A DNA stretch of 53,213 nt from Candidatus Aquidulcis sp. (GTDB lineage Bacteria; Chloroflexota; Anaerolineae; Anaerolineales; UBA4823). Positions 1 to 7,684 of this stretch are shown piece by piece. A program made the translations under genes and the position numbers. The number at the start of each line of letters is the position of its first letter. The first letter of the stretch is position 1. Below the pieces are notes generated by a model. That model searched no databases and was not told where the DNA came from. It saw only the letters and a list, made by a program, of their open reading frames with translations. The DNA lies in the NCBI GenBank assembly GCA_020723385.1, contig DYIZ01000001.1, positions 68,045-121,257 of the forward strand, given 5' to 3'.

Positions 1-1
1 A

Positions 2-1852
2 CCGACCGAGGAGATCAGCCAGCTTGCCGACAGCCTGCCCCACCGCTGGTATGGCCCGCCATCCCGGCGCGGCAGCAGCGATGCGCCGTATGCCGAGCTG
101 GCCGAACGCTTCAATACGCCGCGCCACCAATCCATTTTCCGTGATGCGGCGGCGCTCATCGGGCTGCCGCATCACCTGTCGGTGCATCCCGGCGGGATGG
201 TGATTGCCCCCTCCCCGATGACGGATCTCGTTCCCACGCAGATGGCCGCCAAGGGGGTGACGATCACCCAGTTCGATCTGGAATCCATCGAGCGTATGGG
301 CCTTGTGAAGATTGATCTGCTCGGTATCCGCGGGCTGACCGTGTTGGGGGATGTGGCGGAGATGACCGCTGACCGCGGACGGATGACGGCGGTCAGTGGT
401 CGGCAGTCAGCGGTCCTCGATTGGTTGGACTCCATCCCCGAGGATGATCCCGTCACCCGTGAGACCATCCTGCACGGGCGCACTATCGGCTGTTTCCAGA
501 TTGAAAGCCCCGGGATGCGCGCCACGCTCAAGGAAATTCGCGCCCAGAGTGTGGACGATCTCATGGCAGCGCTGGCTCTCTACCGGCCTGGCCCGCTCAC
601 CGGCGGCCTCAAAGATGCTTTCGTGAGCCGACATCTGGCCGCCAGGGGCGAGCCGGGTCGGAGTGATACGGGCAAATTTCCCGACGAAAAGACTCGCCCC
701 TACGAATTGCACCCGGCGCTCACCCCGCTCCTGGCCGATACCTACGGAGTGATTCTGTATCAAGAACAAGTGCTGCGAATCGCCCACGATTTAGCGGGCC
801 TGTCGCTGGCCGACGCCGATCTGCTGCGCCGCGCCATGTCGCACTTCGACCCTGGCAAGCAGATGCAGACGCTCAAAGAGAAGTTCGTCGCCGGGGCCTG
901 GGAGCGAAACCAGGTGCCGGAGGCTATTGCTGTGCGGGTGTGGGAGCTGATGGCCGCTTTTGCCGGGTACGGTTTTCCAAAAGCGCACGCCGCCTCGTAT
1001 GCGCAGATCGGCTGGCGCTCGGCGTGGTGCAAGACCCATCACCCGGCGCTGTTCATGGCGGCAGTGCTGGCGAACTGGGGTGGGTACTACAGCCAGCGTG
1101 TCTATCTCACCGAAGCGCGCCGCCTGGGGTTGGCGCTGGAGTCGCCGCATGTCAACCATGCCGGGAGCCAGTTCAGCGTAGTCTATCTCGATGGCCGTCC
1201 GGTGCTGTTCATGGGTCTCGACCAGGTGCGCGAACTGACCCGCCGGACGCAGGCCTCCATCCAGCGGGAGCGGCCGTTCCGGTCGTTTGTGGATTTCCTC
1301 GCTCGTGTGGACCCCCGCCCGGTGGAAGCCGAAAACCTGGTCAAGGCCGGCGCGCTGCAAGGGTTTGGCCCCATTCCCGGCTTGCTGCGGCAATTGGCGC
1401 ACGGCGGCTGGCGCGGCGGGCAGATGTCGCTGTTTTCGTTGGATGAAATTCCCGAAGACGATTGGACGCTGGCCGAAAAGGTCGCTGCTCAGGAGGAAAT
1501 CCTGGGCACCGGGGTGATCGCCCACCCGCTGGAGCTGGCCGCCGCGCAAATTACTGCCGCCAACGCCCTGACGACACTCGAAGCAGCGTCCCGCCTCGGC
1601 CAGCGGGTGCGCGTCGCCGGGATGCGCCAAACCTGGCGGCGCAGCCAGACGATTCAGGGGGAGTATATCTACTTCATGTCGCTGGAAGATTTGGAAGGTA
1701 TGCTGGATGTGGTGATCCTGGGGGACGTGTACCGCCGCTGGCGGTCGGCGCTGTCTACCGCTGGCCCGTACGTCATCGAAGGGCAGGTGGAACTGGATCG
1801 CGAGAAAGGCGAACCATTCATCCGGGCCGAGAAAATCTGGCGGCTAGAATAG
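2..1852 (+). CDS. dnaE2: DNA polymerase III alpha subunit, DnaE2/ImuC-like (5' truncated by window)
   Basis: C-terminal 616 codons of a C-family replicative or translesion polymerase; the frame is open from base 2, so the true start lies outside the window and the internal ATG at 182 is not the start. Visible landmarks: HPGGMVIAP near residue 60, QFDLESIERMGLVKIDLLGIR (polymerase core), FQIESPGMRATL, GYGFPKAHAASYA (end of the catalytic core), and a C-terminal OB-fold around RVRVAGMRQTWRRSQT followed by YFMSLEDLEGMLDVVIL. The SVHPGGMVIAP and IESPGMR forms resemble the error-prone DnaE2/ImuC branch, but DnaE1 of an unusual lineage is possible. Odd: residues about 121-139 of the fragment (bases 364-415) are encoded by an in-frame palindromic repeat not expected in the family. 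Ends with TAG, 34 bases before tex. Confidence 0.88.
   Translation, partial: PTEEISQLADSLPHRWYGPPSRRGSSDAPYAELAERFNTPRHQSIFRDAAALIGLPHHLSVHPGGMVIAPSPMTDLVPTQMAAKGVTITQFDLESIERMGLVKIDLLGIRGLTVLGDVAEMTADRGRMTAVSGRQSAVLDWLDSIPEDDPVTRETILHGRTIGCFQIESPGMRATLKEIRAQSVDDLMAALALYRPGPLTGGLKDAFVSRHLAARGEPGRSDTGKFPDEKTRPYELHPALTPLLADTYGVILYQEQVLRIAHDLAGLSLADADLLRRAMSHFDPGKQMQTLKEKFVAGAWERNQVPEAIAVRVWELMAAFAGYGFPKAHAASYAQIGWRSAWCKTHHPALFMAAVLANWGGYYSQRVYLTEARRLGLALESPHVNHAGSQFSVVYLDGRPVLFMGLDQVRELTRRTQASIQRERPFRSFVDFLARVDPRPVEAENLVKAGALQGFGPIPGLLRQLAHGGWRGGQMSLFSLDEIPEDDWTLAEKVAAQEEILGTGVIAHPLELAAAQITAANALTTLEAASRLGQRVRVAGMRQTWRRSQTIQGEYIYFMSLEDLEGMLDVVILGDVYRRWRSALSTAGPYVIEGQVELDREKGEPFIRAEKIWRLE
364..415. 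repeat. Palindromic short-word element inside the dnaE2 frame
   Basis: The left part begins GACCGCTGACCGC and the right part ends GTCAGCGGTC, with further GGTCAG/GGTCGG words between, giving an imperfect inverted repeat of reiterated GGTCAG-like words. It has the same architecture as the intergenic arrays listed elsewhere (the one at 39761 even uses CGGTCAGCAGTCAGCAG). It keeps the reading frame and encodes an arginine/serine/alanine-rich stretch. Confidence 0.6.
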
Positions 1853-1873
1853 GATAGTTTTGTGATCCTGTCG

Positions 1874-1879
1874 TATAAT
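1874..1879 (+). promoter_or_regulatory. Putative -10 box of tex (leaderless start)
   Basis: Perfect TATAAT ending seven bases before the tex ATG at 1887, with no Shine-Dalgarno between them. Transcription would start at or next to the A of the ATG, giving a leaderless mRNA. No convincing -35 is seen. Confidence 0.4.
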
Positions 1880-1886
1880 CCACCCC

Positions 1887-4205
1887 ATGACCCACGTAAA
1901 TATCCTCGCCACCCAACTGAACGTCCGGCCTGAGCAGGTTGCGGCCACCATCGAATTGCTTGACGCAGACAACACTTTGCCATTCATCGCCCGCTACCGC
2001 AAAGAGGCCACTGGTGGGTTGGATGAAGAGCAAATCCGCCTGATCGAGACTGGATTGGAGAAATTGCGCGCCCTCGATGAGCGGCGCGCCACGATCTTGA
2101 AATCCATCGAAGAGCAGGGAAAACTCACCCCGGAGCTGGTCCACGCCCTCGATGCCGCCGACACGCTCACCGCCCTCGAAGATCTGTATGCCCCCTACAA
2201 ACCCAAGCGCCGCACGCGGGCCAGCATCGCCCGTGAGAAGGGCCTGCAAGGGCTGGCCGATATCATCTTACAGCAGCCTCTCACCAAAAACTCGCTTTCG
2301 CAAATCGCTAAACCTTTCCTCAGTGAGCAAGTCCCCACCGAAGAAGAAGCCTGGGCCGGGGCGCGCGACATCGTTGCCGAGACGATCAGCGACCATGCCG
2401 AGGTGCGCCGCGCCACCCGCGAGAAGGCGCTTAAGTGGGGAACACTGCGCTGCGAGAAGATCGAGGACGCCGCGGATGAACGAAGCGTGTATGAAACCTA
2501 TTATGAATTCGAATACCTGGTTGACCGCCTGCGCCCTCACCAGGTTTTGGCAATCAATCGCGGCGAGACCGAGAAAGTCCTGCGGGCGAAGGTGGAGGTG
2601 CTCGAACGGGATTGGCGCAACGCCATCTACGCCGTGTTTGTCCCTAACCGCCAGTCGCCGCTCGCCGCGCAGTTCGAAGATGCAATCGTTGACGCCGCCG
2701 AACGGCTGCTTCTGCCCGCCATCGAGCGGGATGTGCGCCGTGAGCTTTCTGAGAAAGCCGAAGCGCACGCGATCAGTGTCTTCGCCGCCAACCTGCGGGC
2801 GCTGCTCAGCCAACCGCCGCTGGCCGGGCAGACTGTGCTGGGCATTGACCCCGGCTTTCGCACCGGCAGCAAGGTAGCGGTGGTGGACCCGACTGGTAAA
2901 CTGCTCGATACGGCTACCATCTATCCCCACGAGCCGCAGCGCGAGCGCGACCGGGCGCTCAAAATCCTGGCGGCGCTGGTCATCAAACACAAGGTCACGC
3001 TGATCACCATCGGCAACGGAACCGCCTCTCGGGAGACCGAACAATTGGTAGCGGAATTGATTCGTACGGTAGGGGCGACCATCCAGAGCGCCGACCAGCA
3101 TGGAAATAGATCAGGGCGGGTCGTCCAAACCGTAGGGGCGACCCATCAGAGCGCTGAAAAGCACATAATAGGAGCAGAACGGGTCGCCCAAACCGTAGGG
3201 GCGACCCATCAGCGCGCCGAAAAGCACGTAATAGGAGCAGAACGGGTCGCCCCTACAGAATTGAAATATTTAATCGTCAACGAGGCTGGGGCCAGCGTTT
3301 ATTCGGCCAGCCCGCTGGCGCGCGCTGAAATGCCCGATCTCGACGTTTCGATCCGCGGGGCGGTCTCGATTGCCCGCCGTGCTCAGGATCCGCTGGCTGA
3401 GCTGGTCAAGATTGACCCGAAATCCATCGGCGTTGGGATGTACCAGCATGATGTGGATCAAAAGCAGCTTGCCGGCGCGCTGGATGGGGTGGTCGAGAGC
3501 GTGGTCAACGCAGTGGGAGTGGATGTCAATACCGCCAGCCCGGCGCTGCTGACCCATGTGGCGGGCATCGGCCCGAAGCTGGCGGAAAAGATTGTGTCGC
3601 ATCGCGATGAGAAAGGGCCGTTCTCCAGCCGAGAAGCGCTGCGTAAAGTGAGCGGGTTGGGGCCAAAAGCGTTCGAGCAGTCGGCGGGGTTTTTGCGGAT
3701 TCGTGGGGGCAGCAACCCGCTCGACGAGTCGGCCATACACCCGGAAAGTTACACGGTCGCCGAAGGGGTGCTCCAGTGGGCGGGGATTGACTCGCGGGTT
3801 CCAGCGGCCGCCCGCCAATCGGCGCTCGATTCCCTGCGGATGCAGATTCCCGTCGAGGATCTGGCATCCGAGCTGGGCGCAGGCGTTCCCACGCTGTCCG
3901 ATATCTTCGAGCAGCTTGTGCGCCCCGGCCGTGACCCGCGCGCCGACACGCCCCCGCCCATCTTGCGCTCGGACGTGCTTTCGATGGAAAACCTCGTCAC
4001 CGGGATGAAGCTCAAGGGTACAGTGCGCAACGTGGTTGATTTCGGGGCATTTGTGGACATCGGCGTCAAGCAGGATGGCCTGCTCCACCGCAGCCAGATG
4101 CCGCGCGGCGTCAATTTGCAAGTGGGCGATATCATTGACGTGGAAATTCAGAAAGTCGAGGTCGAGCGCGGGCGGATTGGGCTGGGGTGGGCAGCTAAAC
4201 CGTAA
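1887..4205 (+). CDS. tex: Tex-family S1 RNA-binding transcription accessory protein with in-frame repeat insertion
   Basis: 772-aa Tex/YqgF-like RNA-binding protein. N-terminal helical Tex region (IARYRKEATGGLDEEQIR at about 33-50), YqgF/RNase-H-like domain (VLGIDPGFRTGSKVAVVD near 320), the NEAGASVYSASPLA motif after the insertion, helix-hairpin-helix modules (HVAGIGPKLAEKIV and VSGLGPKAFEQSAGF), and a C-terminal S1 domain (KGTVRNVVDFGAFVDIG). In the family, AELI is normally followed within about 10 residues by LKYV/I-V-EAGASVYS. Here residues 394-456 are three 21-residue repeats encoded by a 63-bp DNA repeat. The frame is intact, so the protein may still be made. ATG 1887 starts directly after a TATAAT; no ribosome-binding site is visible. 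Probably acts on nucleic acid in the cytoplasm. Confidence 0.93.
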   Translation: MTHVNILATQLNVRPEQVAATIELLDADNTLPFIARYRKEATGGLDEEQIRLIETGLEKLRALDERRATILKSIEEQGKLTPELVHALDAADTLTALEDLYAPYKPKRRTRASIAREKGLQGLADIILQQPLTKNSLSQIAKPFLSEQVPTEEEAWAGARDIVAETISDHAEVRRATREKALKWGTLRCEKIEDAADERSVYETYYEFEYLVDRLRPHQVLAINRGETEKVLRAKVEVLERDWRNAIYAVFVPNRQSPLAAQFEDAIVDAAERLLLPAIERDVRRELSEKAEAHAISVFAANLRALLSQPPLAGQTVLGIDPGFRTGSKVAVVDPTGKLLDTATIYPHEPQRERDRALKILAALVIKHKVTLITIGNGTASRETEQLVAELIRTVGATIQSADQHGNRSGRVVQTVGATHQSAEKHIIGAERVAQTVGATHQRAEKHVIGAERVAPTELKYLIVNEAGASVYSASPLARAEMPDLDVSIRGAVSIARRAQDPLAELVKIDPKSIGVGMYQHDVDQKQLAGALDGVVESVVNAVGVDVNTASPALLTHVAGIGPKLAEKIVSHRDEKGPFSSREALRKVSGLGPKAFEQSAGFLRIRGGSNPLDESAIHPESYTVAEGVLQWAGIDSRVPAAARQSALDSLRMQIPVEDLASELGAGVPTLSDIFEQLVRPGRDPRADTPPPILRSDVLSMENLVTGMKLKGTVRNVVDFGAFVDIGVKQDGLLHRSQMPRGVNLQVGDIIDVEIQKVEVERGRIGLGWAAKP
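3069..3256. repeat. Triplicated 63-bp palindrome-ended element inserted in tex
   Basis: Three tandem units start at 3069, 3132 and 3195, each beginning GTAGGGGCGACC and ending in a GGGTCGYCC(AAACC) complement. The last unit closes with GGGTCGCCCCTAC, so the whole tract also has inverted ends. The unit is exactly 63 bp (21 codons), so every copy is in frame. Units 2 and 3 are nearly identical; unit 1 is more diverged. Confidence 0.9.
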
Positions 4206-4221
4206 TGTCTGAGGAGGCGAG

Positions 4222-5379
4222 ATGAGTAATCCGACAGTGTCATCAGCGTTGTCGTTTGGGCAGGAAGTTTTACCTGCTTCGGTGGGGATGAGCGAGGCGG
4301 GCAAACAGCGCATCGTTTCGATCTTCGACCGTTTTCTTGCTGAAGATTGGCATCCGGGGGCGCAATTGGTGGTGCTGCGTCACGGGCAGGTGGTGATAGA
4401 TCGCTCTGCCGGATGGGCTGATACGGCCCGCCGGAGGCCGGTGACCCCGGAGACGCAATTCCTGACTTACTCGGTTACCAAAGCCTTCACAGGGATGTGC
4501 GTCCACCGGTTGATCGAGTCCGGCAAGGTCGAGTGGGATGCGCCAATCGCCCGCTACTGGCCGGAGTTCGGCTGCAAGGGCAAAGAAAAGGCCACCATCC
4601 GGCAGGCGTTTTTGCATCAAGCGGGCATCCCGATGCGCGGGCTTAACGGTGAGGCGATGTTGTGTTGGAACTGGAATTTGGTTGAGCGCTACACAGCCGC
4701 CCTCGAAGCGGAGTTCGAGCCGGGGACGAAATGCGCCTATCATTTGGTGAATTACGGTTTCATCCTGGGCGGGGTGATCCACCGTGTCACCGGGCTGCGT
4801 CCGGACGTATTTATGCGACAGGCATTTTTCGATCCCCTGGGGATGGTACATTCATCCCTGGGATTGACCCTCAGCGGTTCGAGACGGGCATCTCGAGTGT
4901 ATTCCGGCCATCCTTCGCAGCAACAGGCGGTTTATATGTTCGACAGTTTGGGCCTGCGCCGGGCGGTCATCCCAGCGGCTTCGTTGAACAGCACGGCGCG
5001 CGATATCTCTGTGTTCTATCAAATGCTGCTGAATGGGGGAACTTACGCTGGGAAGCAGATCGTACGTCCCGAAACGATCGCCGCCGCTACCCGCGTAGGA
5101 TACGAAGGTCTGGATGCCGGTATCGGTTTTCCCATTCGGTGGGCGCATGGCTTTCAACTCAGTGGCAAGTTGACGGACGATCCAAAAGAATCGCTGGTGA
5201 TGGGCAAGGGCAGCACGCAGCGCACTTTTGGGCATTTTGGGCAGGGAAGCTGCATGGCCTGGGCTGACCCAGATGCGGGTGTGGTGGTCACGTTCACCTG
5301 CAACCGGTTATTGGACAATGACCGGGTGAGCGCACGCTGGCGGCAGCTTTCGGATGCGGTGTGGGAGGCGATTGGCTGA
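4222..5379 (+). CDS. Serine hydrolase, class-C beta-lactamase / CubicO-like
   Basis: 385-aa serine beta-lactamase-superfamily hydrolase. The active-site SxxK is SVTK (residues about 91-94: TYSVTKAFTG). The second-motif region is YHLVNYGFILGG, where the usual Y-x-N third residue is Leu. The C-terminal KTG/HxG-type motif appears as HFGQGSC. This pattern fits esterases or D-aminopeptidase-like CubicO proteins rather than true beta-lactamases. No signal peptide is seen, so a cytoplasmic location is likely. The start at 4222 is preceded by GAGGAGG at 4211-4217. It begins 17 bases after tex and may be cotranscribed. Substrate unknown. Confidence 0.85.
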   Translation: MSNPTVSSALSFGQEVLPASVGMSEAGKQRIVSIFDRFLAEDWHPGAQLVVLRHGQVVIDRSAGWADTARRRPVTPETQFLTYSVTKAFTGMCVHRLIESGKVEWDAPIARYWPEFGCKGKEKATIRQAFLHQAGIPMRGLNGEAMLCWNWNLVERYTAALEAEFEPGTKCAYHLVNYGFILGGVIHRVTGLRPDVFMRQAFFDPLGMVHSSLGLTLSGSRRASRVYSGHPSQQQAVYMFDSLGLRRAVIPAASLNSTARDISVFYQMLLNGGTYAGKQIVRPETIAAATRVGYEGLDAGIGFPIRWAHGFQLSGKLTDDPKESLVMGKGSTQRTFGHFGQGSCMAWADPDAGVVVTFTCNRLLDNDRVSARWRQLSDAVWEAIG

Positions 5380-5391
5380 AATTCATCCGCG

Positions 5392-5436
5392 GATGGCGCG
5401 GATTTCACCGATTTGGATGCTAGAATCCGCGCCATC
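5392..5436. repeat. Palindromic array between convergent genes
   Basis: Perfect 13-bp arms GATGGCGCGGATT (5392-5404) and AATCCGCGCCATC (5424-5436), flanked by further GCGGAT/ATCTGCG words. It lies between the converging hydrolase and radical SAM genes, so it could act as a bidirectional terminator, though it lacks a strong T-run. Confidence 0.6.
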
Positions 5437-5469
5437 TGCGTAATCGGGGGATATATTAGCCTCGGCTGC

Positions 5470-6492
5470 TCAATTAGTTCGTAATCTAAGGAAAGGCTCT
5501 TCGGCATCCAGCGCGCCGTAGCACGCCTGGGCGGCGGCCTTGCACCCACCCTGACAGGTGAGACGGTGTTCGCATTCGACACAGAAGGACGGCGCGGCTG
5601 CGACGAAATCTGCCAGCCGTTCGGGGGCGATGAGATCGGCGAAGTGCTCGTCGAACAGGTTGCCGAGGATGGTGGGAGTATGATTGCATGGCCGCAAATT
5701 CCCCAGCGGGTCGAGGGTGTAGTAGGCGCGGTCGCTCCCGGCGGCGCAAAAGCCAAAGCCCAGGTGATCGAAGGGGGTCGTGTCAATCAAGCAAGGCTGG
5801 ATGGGAATAGAACACGATATGGGGATCTTGAATTCTTGCGAGGCAGCGTTAGCGACTTCGAGCGCGGCGCGCATCTGGACGACGGTGGGCAGCAGCCTCT
5901 CGATGTTAGCGCAGCCTCGCCCGCCGGGGTTGAAGCGGTTGAGCATGATGCTGCGCGCCCCAAAGGCGAACGCCAGCCGGATGGTGTCGTACAAATCAGC
6001 GATATTCAACCGGGTGGCAATGAAAACGGCCACGAACTGGCTGCGCTGCCGCCGGATGCGCGCCATGGCAGCCAGCGCGGCGTCGAAAGCGCCTTCTGCG
6101 CCGGAAAGCTGATCGTGAACGGCGCGTTGGAAGCTGAGCAGCGGCAGCTCGAAGAGTGAGACGCCGCGTTGGAGCAGATTCGCCAGGATGGGTTGGGTGA
6201 GCAGCCGCCCATTGCTGATGATCGTCGCCGGTACGCGGCGGGCTTGCAGGAATTCGAGAATTTGAGAGAGATCATCACGCAGCAGCGGCTCGCCGCCAGT
6301 GAGGGTGACGTGCTGGCAGTCGGTTTCGTCGAGGGCTTTGGCGAGGAGGGCGAGCGTGCGGGAAGTATCCAGTTCCCCGAGGGGATAGCTTCCTCCGTGG
6401 GAATTCCAAACGTTGTAGCAGTGCAGGCAGGCGTGATTGCAACGCTGGGTGACTTCGAAGATCAGGGATTGCAGGCGGGGGCGGAGGGTCAT
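5470..6492 (-). CDS. Radical SAM protein with SPASM-like domain
   Basis: 340-aa radical SAM enzyme. The 4Fe-4S/SAM motif CNHACLHC (CxxxCxxC) is at residues about 18-25, and TLTGGEPLL follows as the GGE motif. The C-terminus carries a SPASM-type cysteine set (LRPCNHTP, then CVECEHRLTCQGGCKAAAQAC), expected to bind auxiliary Fe-S clusters. SPASM enzymes mature peptides or proteins or act in cofactor synthesis. The start at 6492 overlaps the stop of the upstream Tat-signal gene by ATGA, so translation is probably coupled. The operon context (FmdB-like protein, exported protein, rSAM) suggests the exported partner as a possible substrate or client; that is inference. Confidence 0.88.
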   Translation of the reverse strand: MTLRPRLQSLIFEVTQRCNHACLHCYNVWNSHGGSYPLGELDTSRTLALLAKALDETDCQHVTLTGGEPLLRDDLSQILEFLQARRVPATIISNGRLLTQPILANLLQRGVSLFELPLLSFQRAVHDQLSGAEGAFDAALAAMARIRRQRSQFVAVFIATRLNIADLYDTIRLAFAFGARSIMLNRFNPGGRGCANIERLLPTVVQMRAALEVANAASQEFKIPISCSIPIQPCLIDTTPFDHLGFGFCAAGSDRAYYTLDPLGNLRPCNHTPTILGNLFDEHFADLIAPERLADFVAAAPSFCVECEHRLTCQGGCKAAAQACYGALDAEEPFLRLRTN

Positions 6493-7229
6493 TGACCGGT
6501 CAATACATCTGCCAGGAATTGCGCGGCTTTTTCCATTTCTGGGGTGACGGTCAATTCCACCTCCTCGAATGGTGGGATGTCCGATGGATTTTGCTGAGCC
6601 TCGGCGATGATTTTCTCGTATAGCGCGGAAACCTCTTCATAGGTGAGCGCTTCGAAGGCCAGGTCGTGCTCGATCGTCTCGCGGGCGAGGGCCACCGTAT
6701 CGGGATCCAGATTCCCCGTCTGTGCCAGGTCGGTCAGGGTCTCTGCCTGCCGCACCAGTTGTTCGGCGCTGGTCGGAGCGTAATCCACCATCATCGCCTC
6801 ATAGCAGGTGATAGGCGTATTCGAGCGCCATACGTGGAAGACGGCCGCGCCGAAGGCGTCTTGAACAAGATCGGCTACGTTGGATTCCAGCTCTTCGGCT
6901 TCCACCAGCTCATCGAGGGCGGCGCGGTGATCGGCGAGCATCTGCTGGCCGAAGGGGTCATCCCAGCTATCGCTGCCCTGGTTTTGCCCGCTGAGGGTGG
7001 CCGCGGCAAGCTGGTCGAAGCGCCCCCAGCACAGGCGGATGCGTTCTCTTGGAGCAAAAGATGATGGCAACGGCGTGGGGAGCGGCGGCGGCTCGGGGGT
7101 GATTGGTGCGATTGTGTAGCAAGTGACAACAGACGGCGTGGGTGTGCTGAAGGTTCTACAGCGCAGGAGCATCAGCGAAGCCAGCCCTACGCCAAACACT
7201 TTGATGGCTTCTCGGCGCGAGACACTCAT
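6489..7229 (-). CDS. Tat-signal exported protein of unknown function
   Basis: 246-aa protein starting MSVSRREAIKVFGVGLASL: a twin-arginine signal followed by a hydrophobic stretch and LLRC (a possible, atypical lipobox), then a Pro/Thr-rich segment (TPTPS, PEPPPLPTPLP). The mature part is mainly acidic and helical, with cysteines in VTCYT, RLCWG and ITCYE. I do not recognise a family. The start at 7229 is chosen for the AAGGAGG eight bases upstream; the longer in-frame extension lacks a site. It lies between fmdB-like and radical SAM genes on the same strand and overlaps the latter by 4 bases. The Tat signal implies export of a folded or cofactor-bearing protein. Confidence 0.8.
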   Translation of the reverse strand: MSVSRREAIKVFGVGLASLMLLRCRTFSTPTPSVVTCYTIAPITPEPPPLPTPLPSSFAPRERIRLCWGRFDQLAAATLSGQNQGSDSWDDPFGQQMLADHRAALDELVEAEELESNVADLVQDAFGAAVFHVWRSNTPITCYEAMMVDYAPTSAEQLVRQAETLTDLAQTGNLDPDTVALARETIEHDLAFEALTYEEVSALYEKIIAEAQQNPSDIPPFEEVELTVTPEMEKAAQFLADVLTGQ

Positions 7230-7270
7230 TGGGGCCTCCTTCATAAAGCGTGATGTTATTGGGTTAATGA

Positions 7271-7495
7271 TCAGTGACCGCAGGTGGAACAGGTTCCGCC
7301 CGCGCAGCCAGCGCAGCCGGTGTTGCCGCCAGCCACCACGCGCCCGCCGCTCTGAGCGTAGAAGACCGAAATCTGGCGGGTGGTGTGTGTCCCCTGGCAT
7401 TGCTGGCAAGCGATGGGGGCGTCGGCGTCTTTCATCGAGCGGATGGCATCGAAACGCGTGTTGCAGTCAGTGCAAACGTACTCGTAGATGGGCAT
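7271..7495 (-). CDS. FmdB-family zinc-ribbon protein with Cys/Gly-rich tail
   Basis: 74-aa small protein starting MPIYEYVCTDCNTRFD, typical of FmdB/putative regulatory zinc ribbons (CxxC at about 8-11 and CQQC at about 30-33). The C-terminal tail NTGCAGCAGGTCSTCGH adds four cysteines in CxxC pairs. The start is set at 7495 because the family begins MPxYEY; the preceding in-frame ATG (7504) would overlap the GCGAGA used for translation. First gene of the fmdB/Tat/radical SAM operon, with a good promoter just upstream. Confidence 0.87.
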   Translation of the reverse strand: MPIYEYVCTDCNTRFDAIRSMKDADAPIACQQCQGTHTTRQISVFYAQSGGRVVAGGNTGCAGCAGGTCSTCGH

Positions 7496-7520
7496 AGTTA
7501 TCATCTCGCTTTCTATTGTG

Positions 7521-7549
7521 CTTATAAATCATTTTGCCGCGTTTGTCAA
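7521..7549 (-). promoter_or_regulatory. Sigma-70-like promoter of the fmdB-rSAM operon
   Basis: On the minus strand, TTGACA (7549-7544), a 17-base spacer and TATAAG (7526-7521). The predicted start of transcription is about 20 bases upstream of the FmdB start codon. Confidence 0.65.
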
Positions 7550-7684
7550 AGGGTTGGCGGGCGCTGAAAACAGAATCTCTGCTACAATCAGAACAATACT
7601 TGGTCATTTCTCTTTCTGGAAGATTTGAGAAAATGGGATGGATTTCATTCTGGCTATGAGCGGCGGCTGGAAGGGGCTTTCAAA

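Noticed and set aside
3069-3256. Intein or mobile intron in tex
   Set aside because: The insert is only 63 residues, tandemly repeated, without splice-junction residues or homing endonuclease motifs.
4222-5379. Antibiotic-resistance beta-lactamase
   Set aside because: SxxK is present, but the Y-x-N motif is altered to YHL, there is no signal peptide, and HFG replaces KTG; an esterase or peptidase-like CubicO protein is more likely.
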